Assembly (NCBI GenBank): GCA_021849745.1
Contig: JAJZSN010000024.1
Coordinates: 1 to 35,182 of the forward strand
DNA length: 35,182 nt
Reading direction: 5' to 3'
Source of the DNA: Bacillota bacterium
Lineage (GTDB): Bacteria > Bacillota > GCA-003054495 > Carboxydocellales > JAJZSN01
Shown here one piece after another: positions 25,171 through 33,123 of the stretch (position 1 is its first letter; each line of letters opens with the position of its first letter). The notes beneath the pieces were generated by a model, which saw nothing but the letters and a program-made list of their open reading frames with translations, did not search any database and had not been told where the DNA came from. A program made the translations under genes and the position numbers.

Positions 25171-26025
25171 ATGCCGGATCGTTACTATGGTGATTTTCAT
25201 GACAATCCCGGAGGGATTGACCCCGATGTGGATCCGAGAGTAGAACAGCCAAATGCCAATCCGATTCCCCCCATTGCTCCCGGTGAACCGGAGGTTAATC
25301 CACCTTCCAGGAAGGGGAAAAAAGCTAGAGAAGGTGCTAAGAAAGGCGTTTTAGACAGCATAAGGGAATTAGGGCAGATTAACGTACCCCAAGTAAAAAC
25401 CAATATTCATACTTTATCCATCATTGGCCAGATAGAGGGACATTTAGTACTGCCGCCCCAGAATAAGACAACTAAGTATGAACATATCATTCCTCAACTG
25501 GTGGCCCTGGAACAGAGTCCGGAGGTTGAAGGAATTCTGGTAATCCTGAATACGGTGGGCGGCGACGTTGAGGCCGGTTTGGCCATTGCCGAAATGCTGG
25601 TTAGTATGTCCAAACCTACAGTCTCACTGGTTTTGGGGGGCGGTCACAGCATCGGTGTACCCATTGCAGTATCCTGCAACTATAGCTTTATAGCCGAAAC
25701 AGCCACCATGACCATTCACCCTATCAGATTGAATGGTTTAGTAATTGGAGTTCCCCAAACTTATGAATACCTGGATAAAATGCAGGACCGGGTGGTTAAA
25801 TTTGTTACCGATCATTCCAAGGTTACAGGTGAACAGTTCCGGGAGTTAATGTTCAGAACGGGAGAATTGGCCCGGGATATAGGTACGGTAGTGGTAGGCA
25901 ATGAAGCGGTGAAATATGGCCTGATTGATGAAATTGGCGGCTTAGGCCAAGCGGTAGCTAAGCTTAACCAAATGATTGAAGAATACCGTAAATCAAAACC
26001 GGGGATAGGGGGACATGTTCAATGA
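25171..26025 (+). CDS. tepA: ClpP-fold serine protease TepA
   Basis: A ClpP-class protein, named TepA (translocation-enhancing) in Bacillus, where it is linked to spore protein handling and secretion. The ATG at 25171 follows AAGGAGAGTGAG and gives 284 residues; the frame before that is the rnj terminator. A Pro/Asn-rich N-terminal tail (about 1-50, [13 protein letters not shown]) precedes the ClpP core. The catalytic Ser sits in GGGHSIGVP (Ser160) and the His in [11 protein letters not shown] (His183). [18 protein letters not shown] is the substrate-binding strand and helix. It overlaps ylzJ by 4 bp (ATGA), which indicates coupling. Confidence 0.92.
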   Translation: MPDRYYGDFHDNPGGIDPDVDPRVEQPNANPIPPIAPGEPEVNPPSRKGKKAREGAKKGVLDSIRELGQINVPQVKTNIHTLSIIGQIEGHLVLPPQNKTTKYEHIIPQLVALEQSPEVEGILVILNTVGGDVEAGLAIAEMLVSMSKPTVSLVLGGGHSIGVPIAVSCNYSFIAETATMTIHPIRLNGLVIGVPQTYEYLDKMQDRVVKFVTDHSKVTGEQFRELMFRTGELARDIGTVVVGNEAVKYGLIDEIGGLGQAVAKLNQMIEEYRKSKPGIGGHVQ

Positions 26026-26252
26026 TTCTCTGGACTCCTTTATACCTTGAACAGGTTTTTGAAGGATTGGATAAGGAACGGCCCCCCTATGAAGAAATTG
26101 AGTACTTGGGCCGCAAGGTGGAAATTGAACGGACAGAGGACCATCAAATACGTTTGATTCGATTATACAGCAGTAACCCTCTGGATTACCTGGATAACCG
26201 ATTTCAACCCGGTCAACTGCTAAATATTAGCCCTAATATGGCGAAAAAATAA
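26022..26252 (+). CDS. ylzJ: YlzJ-like small protein
   Basis: A 76-residue protein beginning [15 protein letters not shown], with [15 protein letters not shown] and [16 protein letters not shown] in the middle and end. These are the characteristic blocks of the YlzJ family. The ATG overlaps the tepA stop (ATGA at 26022-26025), the arrangement seen in Bacillus. No signal peptide or membrane segment. The function is unknown. Confidence 0.88.
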   Translation: MILWTPLYLEQVFEGLDKERPPYEEIEYLGRKVEIERTEDHQIRLIRLYSSNPLDYLDNRFQPGQLLNISPNMAKK

Positions 26253-26277
26253 AGAGGTAGTGGGATACTACCTCTTT
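26251..26277 (+). terminator. Bidirectional terminator between ylzJ and the response regulator
   Basis: AAAGAGGTAG (26251-26260) and CTACCTCTTT (26268-26277), with a T-A pair closing a 5-nt loop. A-rich sequence on the left (GCGAAAAAAT) supplies the U-tract for the minus-strand gene that converges here. Confidence 0.85.
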
Positions 26278-26286
26278 AAAATGAAC

Positions 26287-26949
26287 CTAATGAACTTGTA
26301 AATCCCATTGAACCAAACCTTCCTGAACTGCATGGGCAGCTAATTGGACTCGATTTTGAATACCCAATTTGTCCATAATGTTATATAAGTGATTTTTGAC
26401 AGTATGAGGGGTAACGGTCAAAAAATTGGCAATTTCCTTATTGGTATAGCCTTTAACCAAGAGGGTAAGTAGTTCCCTTTCCCGCTGGGTAAGGGATTTT
26501 TTATTTTTAGGTTGAGTTTCCTGTCTGCAAAGACGTTGTATTCCTTCAATCGCTTTGGGTGTTAATTCCGGCGATAAGGTAAACTCACCTTTTAAAACCT
26601 GATGGGTACTTTTCAGCAATTCTCCAGAAGATATGCTGGTATCAAGAAAACCACATATTCCTGCTCTTATAGCATCGAAAAGAAGATTTTCATCTGGTTT
26701 CTCTGATAGAATAATAATTCTTGCCTCCGGCCAATTTTCCTTAATCAAGTGAGTAACTTCCAGACCGTTAATTCCAGGTAGTTGAGGGTCCAGGTAAATT
26801 AAATCAGGTTGCAAGGATTTGCATAACCGGACGGTTTCCTGTCCGTCCCCGGTTTCGCCAATCACCTTAAAAGTCTGTTGTCTGTTAAAAAACTCCGTTA
26901 ACAAGCTGCGGTAAAGTTCCAGGGGATGAGCCACAAAAACTGAATACAT
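26287..26949 (-). CDS. NarL/FixJ-type response regulator with atypical receiver
   Basis: A 220-residue orphan regulator. The receiver domain (about 1-120) keeps the phosphoacceptor Asp54 in IYLDPQLPGING and the Ser in IIILS (82). By alignment with DegU/NarL it lacks the N-terminal acidic pair (IDDHQLFR becomes VAHPLELYR) and the conserved Lys (GYLLKE becomes GFLDTS, Thr104). The LuxR-type helix-turn-helix (about 150-215) is intact: LTQRERELLTLLVKGYTNKEIANFL then TPHTVKNHLYNIMDKLGIQNR (quoted in pieces). No histidine kinase is adjacent. The start at 26949 (minus) follows GGAGGAGG. It is the only inserted regulator in the ylzJ-spoIIIE interval. Its targets are unknown; uppP lies divergently 208 bp away. 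Confidence 0.9.
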   Translation of the reverse strand: MYSVFVAHPLELYRSLLTEFFNRQQTFKVIGETGDGQETVRLCKSLQPDLIYLDPQLPGINGLEVTHLIKENWPEARIIILSEKPDENLLFDAIRAGICGFLDTSISSGELLKSTHQVLKGEFTLSPELTPKAIEGIQRLCRQETQPKNKKSLTQRERELLTLLVKGYTNKEIANFLTVTPHTVKNHLYNIMDKLGIQNRVQLAAHAVQEGLVQWDLQVH

Positions 26950-27157
26950 ACTAGTACCTCCTCCTCAAAAGAATTGAAATAATTTATAATTATTACTACG
27001 ACATGTATTAAGAAATTTAGGGGGTGGGGATTAGGATTATAGTTCATAGTTCTTTTCACTAACGATAAAACTACTACGATAAGCTGGTAGCCTATCTTTA
27101 CTTATGGTATACTAGATGGGTTAATTGAAGTAGTGGAGAGGATGTGGGTTTTTTTTA
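26950..27157 (+). other. Divergent spacer between the response regulator and uppP
   Basis: This stretch contains the minus-strand ribosome binding site of the regulator, a short GTTCATA heptad remnant (27039-27053) and TATACT (27108-27113), a likely -10 for uppP without a strong -35. The uppP ribosome binding site is weak (GGAGAGGATG, followed by a T-rich stretch). Confidence 0.45.
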
Positions 27158-27937
27158 ATGAGTATTTTAGAAGCAATTATCCTGGGGATTATCCAGGGAT
27201 TGACGGAATTCTTACCTATTAGTAGTTCGGGACATCTGGTTTTATTTCAGAAACTCTTTGGCCTTACAGAAGGGACTTTCACTTTTGACATCATGGTTCA
27301 CTTGGGGACGTTGGTGGCGGTGGCGGTTATCTTCTGGAAGGATATTGTTTATATGATTAAGCGGCCTTTTGACCGGTTGACCCTGCTGGTTATTGTGGGA
27401 ACCATACCTACTGTAATCATCGGCCTAGCTTTCAAGGATTATTTCAAAGCTCTTTTTGAATCCGGTTCCAGCTTGGGTATTGAGTTTATCGTCACCGGTG
27501 CCATAATCTGGTTTGCCGAAAATATGAGACGAGGTCACAAAAAAATCGACCAGGTTACTTATGGTGATGCAATATTAATCGGTATTCTCCAAGGGGCGGC
27601 CATTTTGCCTGCCATCTCCAGATCGGGATTAACCATTGCCGGAGCTCTCTTTAGAGGCATTGAACGGGAAACTGCGGCCCGCTACTCCTTTTTGCTTTCT
27701 ATTCCTGCTATTTTAGGGGGAGTGGTCCTTGATGGCAAAGATGTTTTTGAACAAGGGCTGGGGAATATTTCTTTAACCCCTTTACTTATCGGCACTGTAG
27801 TTTCGGCCATAGCCGGGTATCTAGCCATTAAGACCATGATTGCTTTAATTCAGAGGGGATCCTTGAAGGTTTTTTCCTGGTACGTTTGGGTTCTTGGTAT
27901 TGGGATTATTATGGCCCAGCTATTGGGAAAGTTCTAG
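27158..27937 (+). CDS. uppP: Undecaprenyl-diphosphatase (BacA family)
   Basis: UppP dephosphorylates undecaprenyl pyrophosphate to recycle the lipid carrier of wall synthesis; overproduction gives bacitracin resistance. The 259-residue membrane protein has several hydrophobic segments and both family motifs: LTEFLPISSSGHL (15-27) and ILPAISRSGLTIAG (about 150-163). The start ATG at 27158 is preceded by a T-run, so initiation is probably weak. It is not part of the Bacillus order at this locus and may be a lineage-specific insertion next to spoIIIE. It lies 48 bp before spoIIIE and they may share a transcript. Confidence 0.96.
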   Translation: MSILEAIILGIIQGLTEFLPISSSGHLVLFQKLFGLTEGTFTFDIMVHLGTLVAVAVIFWKDIVYMIKRPFDRLTLLVIVGTIPTVIIGLAFKDYFKALFESGSSLGIEFIVTGAIIWFAENMRRGHKKIDQVTYGDAILIGILQGAAILPAISRSGLTIAGALFRGIERETAARYSFLLSIPAILGGVVLDGKDVFEQGLGNISLTPLLIGTVVSAIAGYLAIKTMIALIQRGSLKVFSWYVWVLGIGIIMAQLLGKF

Positions 27938-27985
27938 AAAGGATTTCGTAATATTATGTAGAATTAATACCACGAGGTGTAGGTA

Positions 27986-30349
27986 ATGGCCAAAAGTAAT
28001 CAACTTAGAGAACAAACCAAAAAACCTAATGAGATAATCGGCCTTGTCCTGCTGGCACTGGGTATTTATAGCTTAATTAGCCTGAACATGGAAACCGGGC
28101 TGGTGGGTGGTTTTATCCAACGGATTCTGGTCGGTCTGGCAGGTAAGGGGGCCTTTATTATTCCTTTAGGCCTAGTGGCTTATGGGATTAAACTAATTAT
28201 TAAGGGCAAGAACACCGGCGCAAATGCTAAAACCTATGGTTTAATGGGATTTGTTCTAGTGTTTTTGGCTTTTTTACATGTTCATCAGATTCAGCCCAAT
28301 CATTTCTGGGATTATGGCCTTCAAGGGATGGGAGGCGGTCTCATCGGCGCCCTGTTGGCCATTGTGTTGGTCAAAGCTTTTGGGATGGTGGGAACATACA
28401 TAATATTAACTACTTTGGCTTTGGTTAATATTATCCTGCTCACTAACGGTTCCCTTAGTGACTGGACCATGAATTTGGGCGGGTTTTTGAATAAAGGCTG
28501 GAGAAAAACCAGGGCTGAATTAAATGATTTTATGTATGAGATAGTTGAAGAGGATGAAGAAGAGGATAAATCTGGGCCATCCGGAGGAAAACCTTCTATT
28601 AAGAATGAAGGACCGGTGATCATTGATCACAGCCACAAACAGGTGGAAAAACCTTCCGCCAAAGGCCGGGCCATCATCAATATGGCTAAGGGTGTTTTAG
28701 AACATGCAATGCCTAAGGTGAATGTTTACCCCGAAGCATGGGAGGAAAATCAGTCCCCGGCCGGGGACAAGGGAGGACTGGACTCGGGAGATATCCAGGA
28801 GCATGACACTGAAGAAGATGAGGAACATCCGGCAGTGGAAGAAGTTAAGGAAACCTCCCGCATCAGCGCCGCTGCCCAAGAAGAAATAGTTGAAGATATC
28901 GGCCCGGTTCAACCTAGGACCGGCAGTTACAGAATGCCTCCCGTTTCATTGCTGGCCAGACCCATGAAGATTAAGAACACTCGGCTGAATAAAGATATCA
29001 CCGATAATGTTAAAATCCTGGAGGAGACTTTGGATAACTTTGGCGTCAGGGCCAAAGTAACCCAGGTTTCCCGCGGGCCGGCCATCACCCGGTATGAACT
29101 TCAACCTGCCCCCGGAGTTAAAGTCAGCCGGATTGTCAACCTGGCTGACGATATTGCCCTAAGTATGGCTGCTCCTGATGTCAGGATTGAAGCCCCTATC
29201 CCAGGCAAGGCTGCTGTGGGCATTGAAGTTCCTAATAAAGAGATTTCCATGGTCTACCTGCGGGAACTGGTGGAAACCCCGGAATTTAACCAAGCGGTTT
29301 CCGGGCTGAGTGTGGTGTTGGGTAAGGATATTGCCGGTCAGCCAATTATAACCGACCTGGCCAAGATGCCCCACCTGCTTATCGCAGGTTCAACGGGTTC
29401 AGGCAAGAGTATCTGCATGAATACCCTAATCGCCAGTATTCTTTATAAAGCCCGGCCCGATCAGGTCAAGTTCCTGATGATTGACCCCAAGATGGTAGAA
29501 CTTGCTACTTATAACGGTATTCCCCACCTCATCGCCCCGGTGGTCACCGACCCCAAAAAGGCTGCTACCGCCCTTCGGTGGGTGGTCAGCGAAATGGAAA
29601 ACCGCTACGCCCTTTTTGCCGGGACCGGGGTGAAAAACATCACCGGTTTTAATGCCATGAAAGTTGGCCTGGGGGAAGAACCTCTGCCCATGGTGGTTGT
29701 CCTTATTGACGAATTGGCTGACTTAATGATGGTGGCTCCAGCCGATGTGGAGGATGCCATCTGCCGATTGGCCCAGATGGCCAGGGCCGCCGGTATCCAC
29801 CTGGTGGTGGCCACCCAGCGGCCCTCGGTGGACGTCATCACCGGTCTCATCAAAGCCAACATCCCTTCCAGGATTGCCTTTGCCGTATCATCTCAGATTG
29901 ACTCCCGTACTATTCTGGACATGGCCGGGGCGGAGAAACTTCTGGGCAAAGGCGACATGCTCTTTTTCCCTGTTGGAGCCGCCAAACCCCTACGGGTTCA
30001 GGGGGTATTCGTGTCCGAAAAAGAAATTGAAGAACTGGTCAACTTCGTTAAAAACCAAGCCATCCCTGAGTACGAAGAAGGGGTTTTAAAGGCTGAACCC
30101 AGCAGGACGGAAAAGGAGTCGGGTGAAGAAGATGAACTCCTTCCTGAAGCCCTGAGGATTCTTATCGAAAGCGGCCAGGCTTCCATTTCCATGCTCCAGC
30201 GGCGTCTGCGCATAGGTTATACCAGGGCCGCCCGCCTCATTGACATCATGGAGGAAAAGGGCTTTGTGGGAGGTTATGAAGGCAGTAAACCCAGAGCCAT
30301 TCACATGACCTTGGAGCAGTGGGAAAACACCTTCGGTCAGCGGCAGTAA
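27986..30349 (+). CDS. spoIIIE: DNA translocase FtsK/SpoIIIE
   Basis: A membrane-anchored ATPase that pumps chromosomal DNA through the closing septum, including into the forespore. The 787-residue protein has four N-terminal membrane segments (about 15-170), an acidic linker (about 185-310, with EEDEEEDKSG), an alpha domain, and a RecA-like motor with Walker A GSTGSGKS (about 468-475), Walker B VVLIDELADLMM and the ATQRPSVDVITG block. A C-terminal gamma winged helix (about 715-785, QASISMLQRRLRIGYTRAAR) reads the orienting DNA motifs. Start at ATG 27986 with GAGGTG upstream. The location after tepA-ylzJ matches Bacillus spoIIIE. Confidence 0.96.
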   Translation: MAKSNQLREQTKKPNEIIGLVLLALGIYSLISLNMETGLVGGFIQRILVGLAGKGAFIIPLGLVAYGIKLIIKGKNTGANAKTYGLMGFVLVFLAFLHVHQIQPNHFWDYGLQGMGGGLIGALLAIVLVKAFGMVGTYIILTTLALVNIILLTNGSLSDWTMNLGGFLNKGWRKTRAELNDFMYEIVEEDEEEDKSGPSGGKPSIKNEGPVIIDHSHKQVEKPSAKGRAIINMAKGVLEHAMPKVNVYPEAWEENQSPAGDKGGLDSGDIQEHDTEEDEEHPAVEEVKETSRISAAAQEEIVEDIGPVQPRTGSYRMPPVSLLARPMKIKNTRLNKDITDNVKILEETLDNFGVRAKVTQVSRGPAITRYELQPAPGVKVSRIVNLADDIALSMAAPDVRIEAPIPGKAAVGIEVPNKEISMVYLRELVETPEFNQAVSGLSVVLGKDIAGQPIITDLAKMPHLLIAGSTGSGKSICMNTLIASILYKARPDQVKFLMIDPKMVELATYNGIPHLIAPVVTDPKKAATALRWVVSEMENRYALFAGTGVKNITGFNAMKVGLGEEPLPMVVVLIDELADLMMVAPADVEDAICRLAQMARAAGIHLVVATQRPSVDVITGLIKANIPSRIAFAVSSQIDSRTILDMAGAEKLLGKGDMLFFPVGAAKPLRVQGVFVSEKEIEELVNFVKNQAIPEYEEGVLKAEPSRTEKESGEEDELLPEALRILIESGQASISMLQRRLRIGYTRAARLIDIMEEKGFVGGYEGSKPRAIHMTLEQWENTFGQRQ

Positions 30350-30393
30350 TACTAAACCGGCTGAGCAGCCGGTCAGGCAGGAGGCAAGGCAAC

Positions 30394-31581
30394 GTGTTAC
30401 GTACCCTCAAGATTCTCGGTGCTTATCTGCTGATAAGCGCCTTAATTATTAACCTGGCCGGTTGTGCCAGGGACAACGGAAACGGTATGCAACAACCCCT
30501 CCCCAAATCCATTAATGTAGAAGAAGAAAAGGAATACAAAGTAGGGGTTGTCCTCTCAGAAAATGACCTAGGGGCCAATAATGCCGTTACGGCGGCCCTA
30601 ATCAAGGCTAATAACACCTTGAATATTGAATATCGCACCCTTAAAGCTAAAGAGCTGGCCACTCCTGAGGATTCCGTCCGTTTCCTAGCGGAGAATGACT
30701 ATGATTTGGTTATCGGGGTTGGCCCTGGTCCTTCTCAAGCCATTGATAAATTATCCGGAGAATACACCGATATAAAATTTGCTTCCACCGAAAAAGTTGA
30801 GCAGCCCAACGTTGCTTATTATGACTTCAGATATCACGAAGGCGGTTTTCTTAGCGGCGTGTTGGCAGCTACCCTTACTAAAACCGAACGTATAGCTTTT
30901 GTGGGAGGAGCGGAAAATGACCTGACCAGACGATATTATTCCGGTTTTGTCCAAGGAGTTAATTACATCAACACCCTCCAGAAACGGGCAGATGTACCGG
31001 CTGAGGTACAAGGCTCAGTCTACCAAGGGGTATACCAACCACCCAGAGGTAATACAACAAAGTTCACGAGCCGAGACAAAAAGAAAAAAGACCTGCCCAA
31101 ACCGTTAATTAAAGTCAATCAAGTATGGGTAGGGTACTTTAACAAGGCTTTCAACCAACCGGAAAAGGCTAAAGCAGTGACCTTAACCCAAATCGACAAA
31201 GGAGTGGACGTAATTTTTCAGGTGGCCGGCAGATCCGGGCAAGGAGTTCTCCAAGCCGCCGGGGAACGGGGAGTGAAAGTTATTGGCACAGGGTACAACC
31301 CAAAAGAAAAAACCACCGGTCTAATGATTACAAATGTGGTGCAAAACCTGGAAGAAGCCACCTTAATCCTCTTAAAGGATTTAAAAGCAGATAAGTTTCG
31401 CCCAGGGCCACTCCCCTTGGGCCTGAAAGAAAATGCCATAGGGCTGACAACTATGGAAATAGTCCCAGAAGGCAAGACATGGGCTAACCCTCCTAATACC
31501 GGTGTTCAATCCGAAGTTGTGAATCTGCTGGGCTTTTTGAAAGAGCAAATCAGCGCCGGTAAAATTATTATTAAAGGTTAG
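30394..31581 (+). CDS. BMP/Med-family lipoprotein (substrate-binding-like)
   Basis: A lipoprotein of 395 residues in the basic membrane protein (BMP) family, whose members bind nucleosides (PnrA/BmpA) or, like Med, act in competence. I choose the GTG at 30394, with AGGAGG (30379-30384) 9 bases upstream. The frame is open back to 30319 inside spoIIIE without support. The lipobox is LAGC with Cys24. The fold is visible as YKVGVVLSENDLGANNAV, DLVIGVGPGPSQAI, ERIAFVGGAENDLTRRYYSGFVQG and GVDVIFQVAGRSGQGVLQAA. An unusual Lys-rich insert (SRDKKKKDLPKP, about 228-240) sits in the middle. No ABC transporter genes are nearby, so the partner and ligand are unknown. Confidence 0.88.
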   Translation: MLRTLKILGAYLLISALIINLAGCARDNGNGMQQPLPKSINVEEEKEYKVGVVLSENDLGANNAVTAALIKANNTLNIEYRTLKAKELATPEDSVRFLAENDYDLVIGVGPGPSQAIDKLSGEYTDIKFASTEKVEQPNVAYYDFRYHEGGFLSGVLAATLTKTERIAFVGGAENDLTRRYYSGFVQGVNYINTLQKRADVPAEVQGSVYQGVYQPPRGNTTKFTSRDKKKKDLPKPLIKVNQVWVGYFNKAFNQPEKAKAVTLTQIDKGVDVIFQVAGRSGQGVLQAAGERGVKVIGTGYNPKEKTTGLMITNVVQNLEEATLILLKDLKADKFRPGPLPLGLKENAIGLTTMEIVPEGKTWANPPNTGVQSEVVNLLGFLKEQISAGKIIIKG

Positions 31582-31684
31582 TATTGAAATATTCTGAACT
31601 TTGTTGTATCTTAAAAATATATAAACATTACTCAAAGGTGCGCAGAGATTACCTGATAAGTTTCTCGCTGACTAAAAAGGGAAC

Positions 31685-31732
31685 ACGAGCGCCATTGAAT
31701 TGGGAAAAACGGGCTAGGGCTCGTTTTTTTTT
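31685..31732 (+). terminator. Terminator after the BMP gene / in the BchI leader
   Basis: ACGAGC (31685-31690) and GCTCGT (31719-31724) pair, with inner GCC/GGC, followed by nine T. It may end the BMP transcript, or be an attenuator for the downstream ATPase/VWA pair, since it lies about 50 bp before their ATG. The preceding part of the spacer contains AAAAAGGGAA (31674-31683), but I cannot assign a riboswitch. Confidence 0.65.
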
Positions 31733-31780
31733 AAAAATCCTGTACAAACTAACTTAAACAAGCATAGGGGGGAACAACAA

Positions 31781-33109
31781 ATGAAATCTTACCATAACTT
31801 GGCCCGTCATGAAGGTAACCGGCAACTCTTCGAAGTCGTGGAAATGGGGGTTATTTCTTCTTTATGGGAAGCGCCTCTTCACATCCACGCCGAAGGCCTG
31901 CGGGGAACCGGGAAAACCACCGTCATGAGAGCGGTAAAGGATTTGTTACTACCTATGGAAAGAATTAAGGGATGTCTATATAATTGCCACCCTCACCACC
32001 CCCATTGCCCTCACCACCGTAACCTAAACCGGGAAGAGGTGGAGGCAGTAGGTACCGAAGTCATTCCCCGGCCCTTTCTGGAGATTTCCCATACCGCCAA
32101 AACAGGTACGGTGGCAGGCAGTATCGACCTGGCCAGGATAACCGATACCACTAGGTCGGAGGCGGCCCTGTTGCCTGGGATTATTCCCCAAGCCCACCGG
32201 GGCATTATTTTCATCGATGAAATAAATCGCTTAGCCGATACAGCGCCGGAAATTACTGATATCCTGCTGGATGTTATGGGAACTAAGCCCGGACGTATCC
32301 AAATCGAAGAAACCGGTTTACCGGTAGTGGAAATTCCTGTGCAAGTTTCTGTATGGGCCGCCTCAAATCCCGATGAAGAACCTGGCCCCCTGCAAGAAAT
32401 TCGCCGTCAACTTTCCGACCGATTCGACCTGGTAATCGACATGGGCCGTTCCAAAGATCCTGACGCCATCGCTCAAATCTTAATTCAAAGCGAAACCGCC
32501 AGAAAAAACCCCTATCTGAAACCGGTGAAAACTGAACCGGCTGAAAAGCGCTACAGTCAGGAAATGGAAGATATAGCCCACCGGTACCGTAACCTTGAGA
32601 TGCCCGATTTTCTTCGTAACTATATCGCCCGTACTTATGTGAAATACGACCTGGAAAGCCTGAGGGCTATTGAAGCTGTTCAACACGGGGCTTTGTTAAG
32701 CTGTGCCTTGCGTAGAGGAGAAAAAGTATTGATCTCCGATATCCTGAAAATCATACCTCTAGCCTTACAGCACCGTACTGACAGGGCCACCCTGGCCAAG
32801 ATTATGGCCGGTTCGGATAACTCATTTTCTTACAAAGAAGAGAAAGGAAACGGCAGCGACAGCAATAATAACCGGCCAACAACCGGAATACTCAGCAGCC
32901 AAGAAGATACCGAAACATTATCTGCTGAAGCGCCCGCTAAGGCAATGGCCGACAAATCATTATTTGCACCTTTGAAACAATTGCTTGGCAGCAGACCTAA
33001 GCCAGCCAACGCCGATGAAATCACCACTTCACCTCCTGGCCAAGCTCGCCGAATCACCGAGGTTGACGGTGATAATCTACTTAAAACAGAAACTCAACTA
33101 CGTTCCTAA
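31781..33109 (+). CDS. BchI/ChlI-like AAA+ ATPase with a His/Cys cluster
   Basis: A 442-residue AAA+ protein of the magnesium-chelatase subunit I/MoxR branch. Walker A is GLRGTGKT (39-46) and Walker B is GIIFIDEIN (141-149); the chelatase-type block AGSIDLARI and the VSVWAASNPDEEPGPL sensor-1 region follow. Residues 65-79 hold a dense Cys/His cluster (CLYNCHPHHPHCPHHR), where BchI proteins usually have a Cys-containing but acidic loop; this could bind metal. The last 90 residues are low-complexity and polar. It is followed after 14 bp by a VWA protein, the usual BchI-BchD pairing. No large chelatase subunit (BchH/CobN) is in the window, so the job may be cobalt/nickel insertion or protein remodelling. 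A GGGGGG tract precedes the ATG. Confidence 0.87.
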   Translation: MKSYHNLARHEGNRQLFEVVEMGVISSLWEAPLHIHAEGLRGTGKTTVMRAVKDLLLPMERIKGCLYNCHPHHPHCPHHRNLNREEVEAVGTEVIPRPFLEISHTAKTGTVAGSIDLARITDTTRSEAALLPGIIPQAHRGIIFIDEINRLADTAPEITDILLDVMGTKPGRIQIEETGLPVVEIPVQVSVWAASNPDEEPGPLQEIRRQLSDRFDLVIDMGRSKDPDAIAQILIQSETARKNPYLKPVKTEPAEKRYSQEMEDIAHRYRNLEMPDFLRNYIARTYVKYDLESLRAIEAVQHGALLSCALRRGEKVLISDILKIIPLALQHRTDRATLAKIMAGSDNSFSYKEEKGNGSDSNNNRPTTGILSSQEDTETLSAEAPAKAMADKSLFAPLKQLLGSRPKPANADEITTSPPGQARRITEVDGDNLLKTETQLRS

Positions 33110-33123
33110 AAGAGGATGATATT

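Noticed and set aside
31638-31730. Possible cobalamin riboswitch before the BchI/BchD-like pair (GGTGC, then AAAAAGGGAA)
   Set aside because: The required GGTGnnAATCC and CCCGCCACTG segments are absent; only the short GGGAA-type match remains. A Rfam cobalamin scan of 31580-31780 would settle it.
31674-31740. Treating the hairpin before the BchI-like gene as a proven attenuator
   Set aside because: It may simply terminate the BMP lipoprotein transcript; no alternative antiterminator pairing was found.
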